From Sphagnum compactum (Eukaryota; Bryophyta; Sphagnopsida; Sphagnales), in the NCBI GenBank assembly GCA_965153455.1, contig OZ234493.1, positions 10,096,213 to 10,160,212 on the forward strand: a DNA stretch of 64,000 nt, read 5' to 3'. Under the pieces are notes generated by a model. It saw nothing but the letters and a program-made list of their open reading frames with translations. It ran no database searches and was not told the DNA's origin. A program made the position numbers and the translations under genes. Each line of letters opens with the position of its first letter. Positions within the stretch are counted from its first letter, which is position 1. This document shows positions 62,809 through 64,000 of this stretch, one piece after another.

Positions 62809-64000
62809 CATTGCAGCTAAAATTGCCTCAATGTGTGTGTGTGTGTCTCTAGGTGTGAAAATCTGCAGCTGCTGGGGTCACAGGTTTTTTCTTTACATGG
62901 TGCGCGTTGCTCACACCCACCATGCTTTAAGGATGCTGCTTTTGCTAACCACCAGTAGATCTGTACAAAATGATTAGCTCTATGTACTTTTGTGGACGTC
63001 CGCCGAATCTTTCTTGGAATTAAGGAAAAACAAGAAAACCCCATTGGATGCATGCAGCAGATGATCTAGATTTTGTGAAGTTGGAAAAAATCGCTTTGAA
63101 AACTGGTGAAATTTGCCCCATCCCAGGTAGCAGCAGCAGCAGCAGTTTTTTTCCCTCTCTCTAGTCTTTGCATCTGATGCTGCTTCAGAAGATCAGTCAA
63201 GTTCTTCTCGGAGTTCGCAGTCTCTGCATACACACCTCCACAGTTAGAATCAGTTCATTTAATCGGAAGAAAGCTAGTGGGACAGAGCTGAATAGAAGAA
63301 TTGAGCTTGCATGACAAGTTTAATCATGGGTTTGAATATTTCGTGTTGAGAAGATTCAGCTCAAGCTGCAGCGCTTGTAGTTCCAGGGAGAAACTGATCT
63401 AGTCATACCCAAATTTTTGTCACTCAGGACAGTCTGCTTGTGTGACAAGCTTCGAACCTGCAGCTTGTAGCATTGATGGAAATTATCAGCAGTTGTCGTT
63501 TCTATGCAGTCTCACATTTTTCAAGTCACATTTTATGTCAGACTGTACTAGTCTTGATCATATCATTGCCCAGAAGCTTGTGCACATCAAGATCCGTCCA
63601 TTCAAGGCTGTGGCTAATTGCCTTGCTGGTGTTTGGACTCACTTATATCATGTAGCTACGGAGACAAACGTGTTTTGCAAGGTCCAAGTACCATCATCGA
63701 CTTGGAACGCACGCAAGGTCCCCGAAAATCTTATAAATTAGAGTCTAGACTACTTCAGCTTTTATCGAAGCCTAGCGCCTGATCTACTCTAGACTTCTCC
63801 CCCTTTGCAAGTTTCCGATTTCGACCATATTCCTGCGTCTCCAGCAGTTTAGGCAACCGAACTTAGTCTTAGGCTTCAGCTCTTTCCTGCAACTCACGCT
63901 TGACCAGTCATGTAGATATGATCAGAAGTTTGAGCCTGTAGCTCAATAACGTCATGCACATTGATCTTCCTTCGCAACTTGATGATCCCGGGGCACCCAA
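62809..64000. other. GC-richer edge region, possibly a flank of a gene outside the window
   Basis: No complete gene. A (TG)n run is at 62832-62846 and (CAG)n at about 63128-63146. The longest frame (about 63442-63741, plus strand) has no early ATG and no family motif. The composition and CT-rich tracts would fit a 5' leader or promoter of a neighbour. Confidence 0.35.

Noticed and set aside
63442-63741. 99-codon plus-strand frame
   Set aside because: It begins at a GTG rather than an ATG and shows no family motif.
1-64000. CRISPR arrays, operons, rRNA genes, integrated viruses
   Set aside because: The DNA is a plant nuclear sequence. None of these was seen on either strand.

Overview
The window is nuclear DNA of a land plant. 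It is AT-rich and gene-poor, with GT-AG introns, plant cell-wall and F-box proteins, telo-box (AAACCCTAA) promoter motifs and many decayed DNA transposons. The lineage cannot be fixed from the sequence alone. The compact gene structures and the style of the hAT relics make me lean to a seedless plant (moss, lycophyte or fern), but this is only an impression.

Four protein genes are well supported. (1) 5712-7507, minus strand: a secreted His/Pro-rich (extensin/AGP-like) protein joined by one intron to a C-terminal PLAT domain. (2) 21125-23751, minus strand: RRN3/TIF-IA, the RNA polymerase I initiation factor, in two exons. (3) 38190-40133, plus strand: a DEDDh 3'-5' exoribonuclease of the SDN5/REXO family in one exon. 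(4) 44065-45513, minus strand: an F-box/kelch-type protein in one exon, convergent with the nuclease. A possible fifth gene is marked only by a candidate terminal exon at 40837-41070. A promoter-like GC-rich stretch with a telo-box at 25.4-25.9 kb has no gene I can name downstream.

Most of the rest is transposon-derived. At about 11.0-15.1 kb is a broken hAT transposase, split by a CACTA-type element (11845-13535) that has CACTAAAAG termini and an AAA target duplication. At 29883-33763 is a structurally complete but coding-dead hAT element with CAGTGTTGG-type ends, a perfect 8-bp target duplication and an internal 34-bp minisatellite. At 48350-48871 is a short hAT MITE with the same end sequence. 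At 62424-62805 is a Tourist/Harbinger-like MITE with 28-bp inverted repeats and TTA duplications. Several tandem repeats lie near genes: about 80 bp x5 upstream of the F-box gene, 35 bp x4 at 43.15 kb, about 54 bp at 19.1 kb, and four TACGTA boxes upstream of the PLAT gene.

The genes do not form a pathway or cluster. The two RNA-related genes (RRN3 for rRNA transcription, SDN5-like for RNA turnover) are ordinary dispersed genes. The most unusual items are the His/Pro-rich-PLAT chimera, the layered insertions, the perfect 18-bp hairpin just upstream of the exoribonuclease, and the candidate unrecognised exon behind it.
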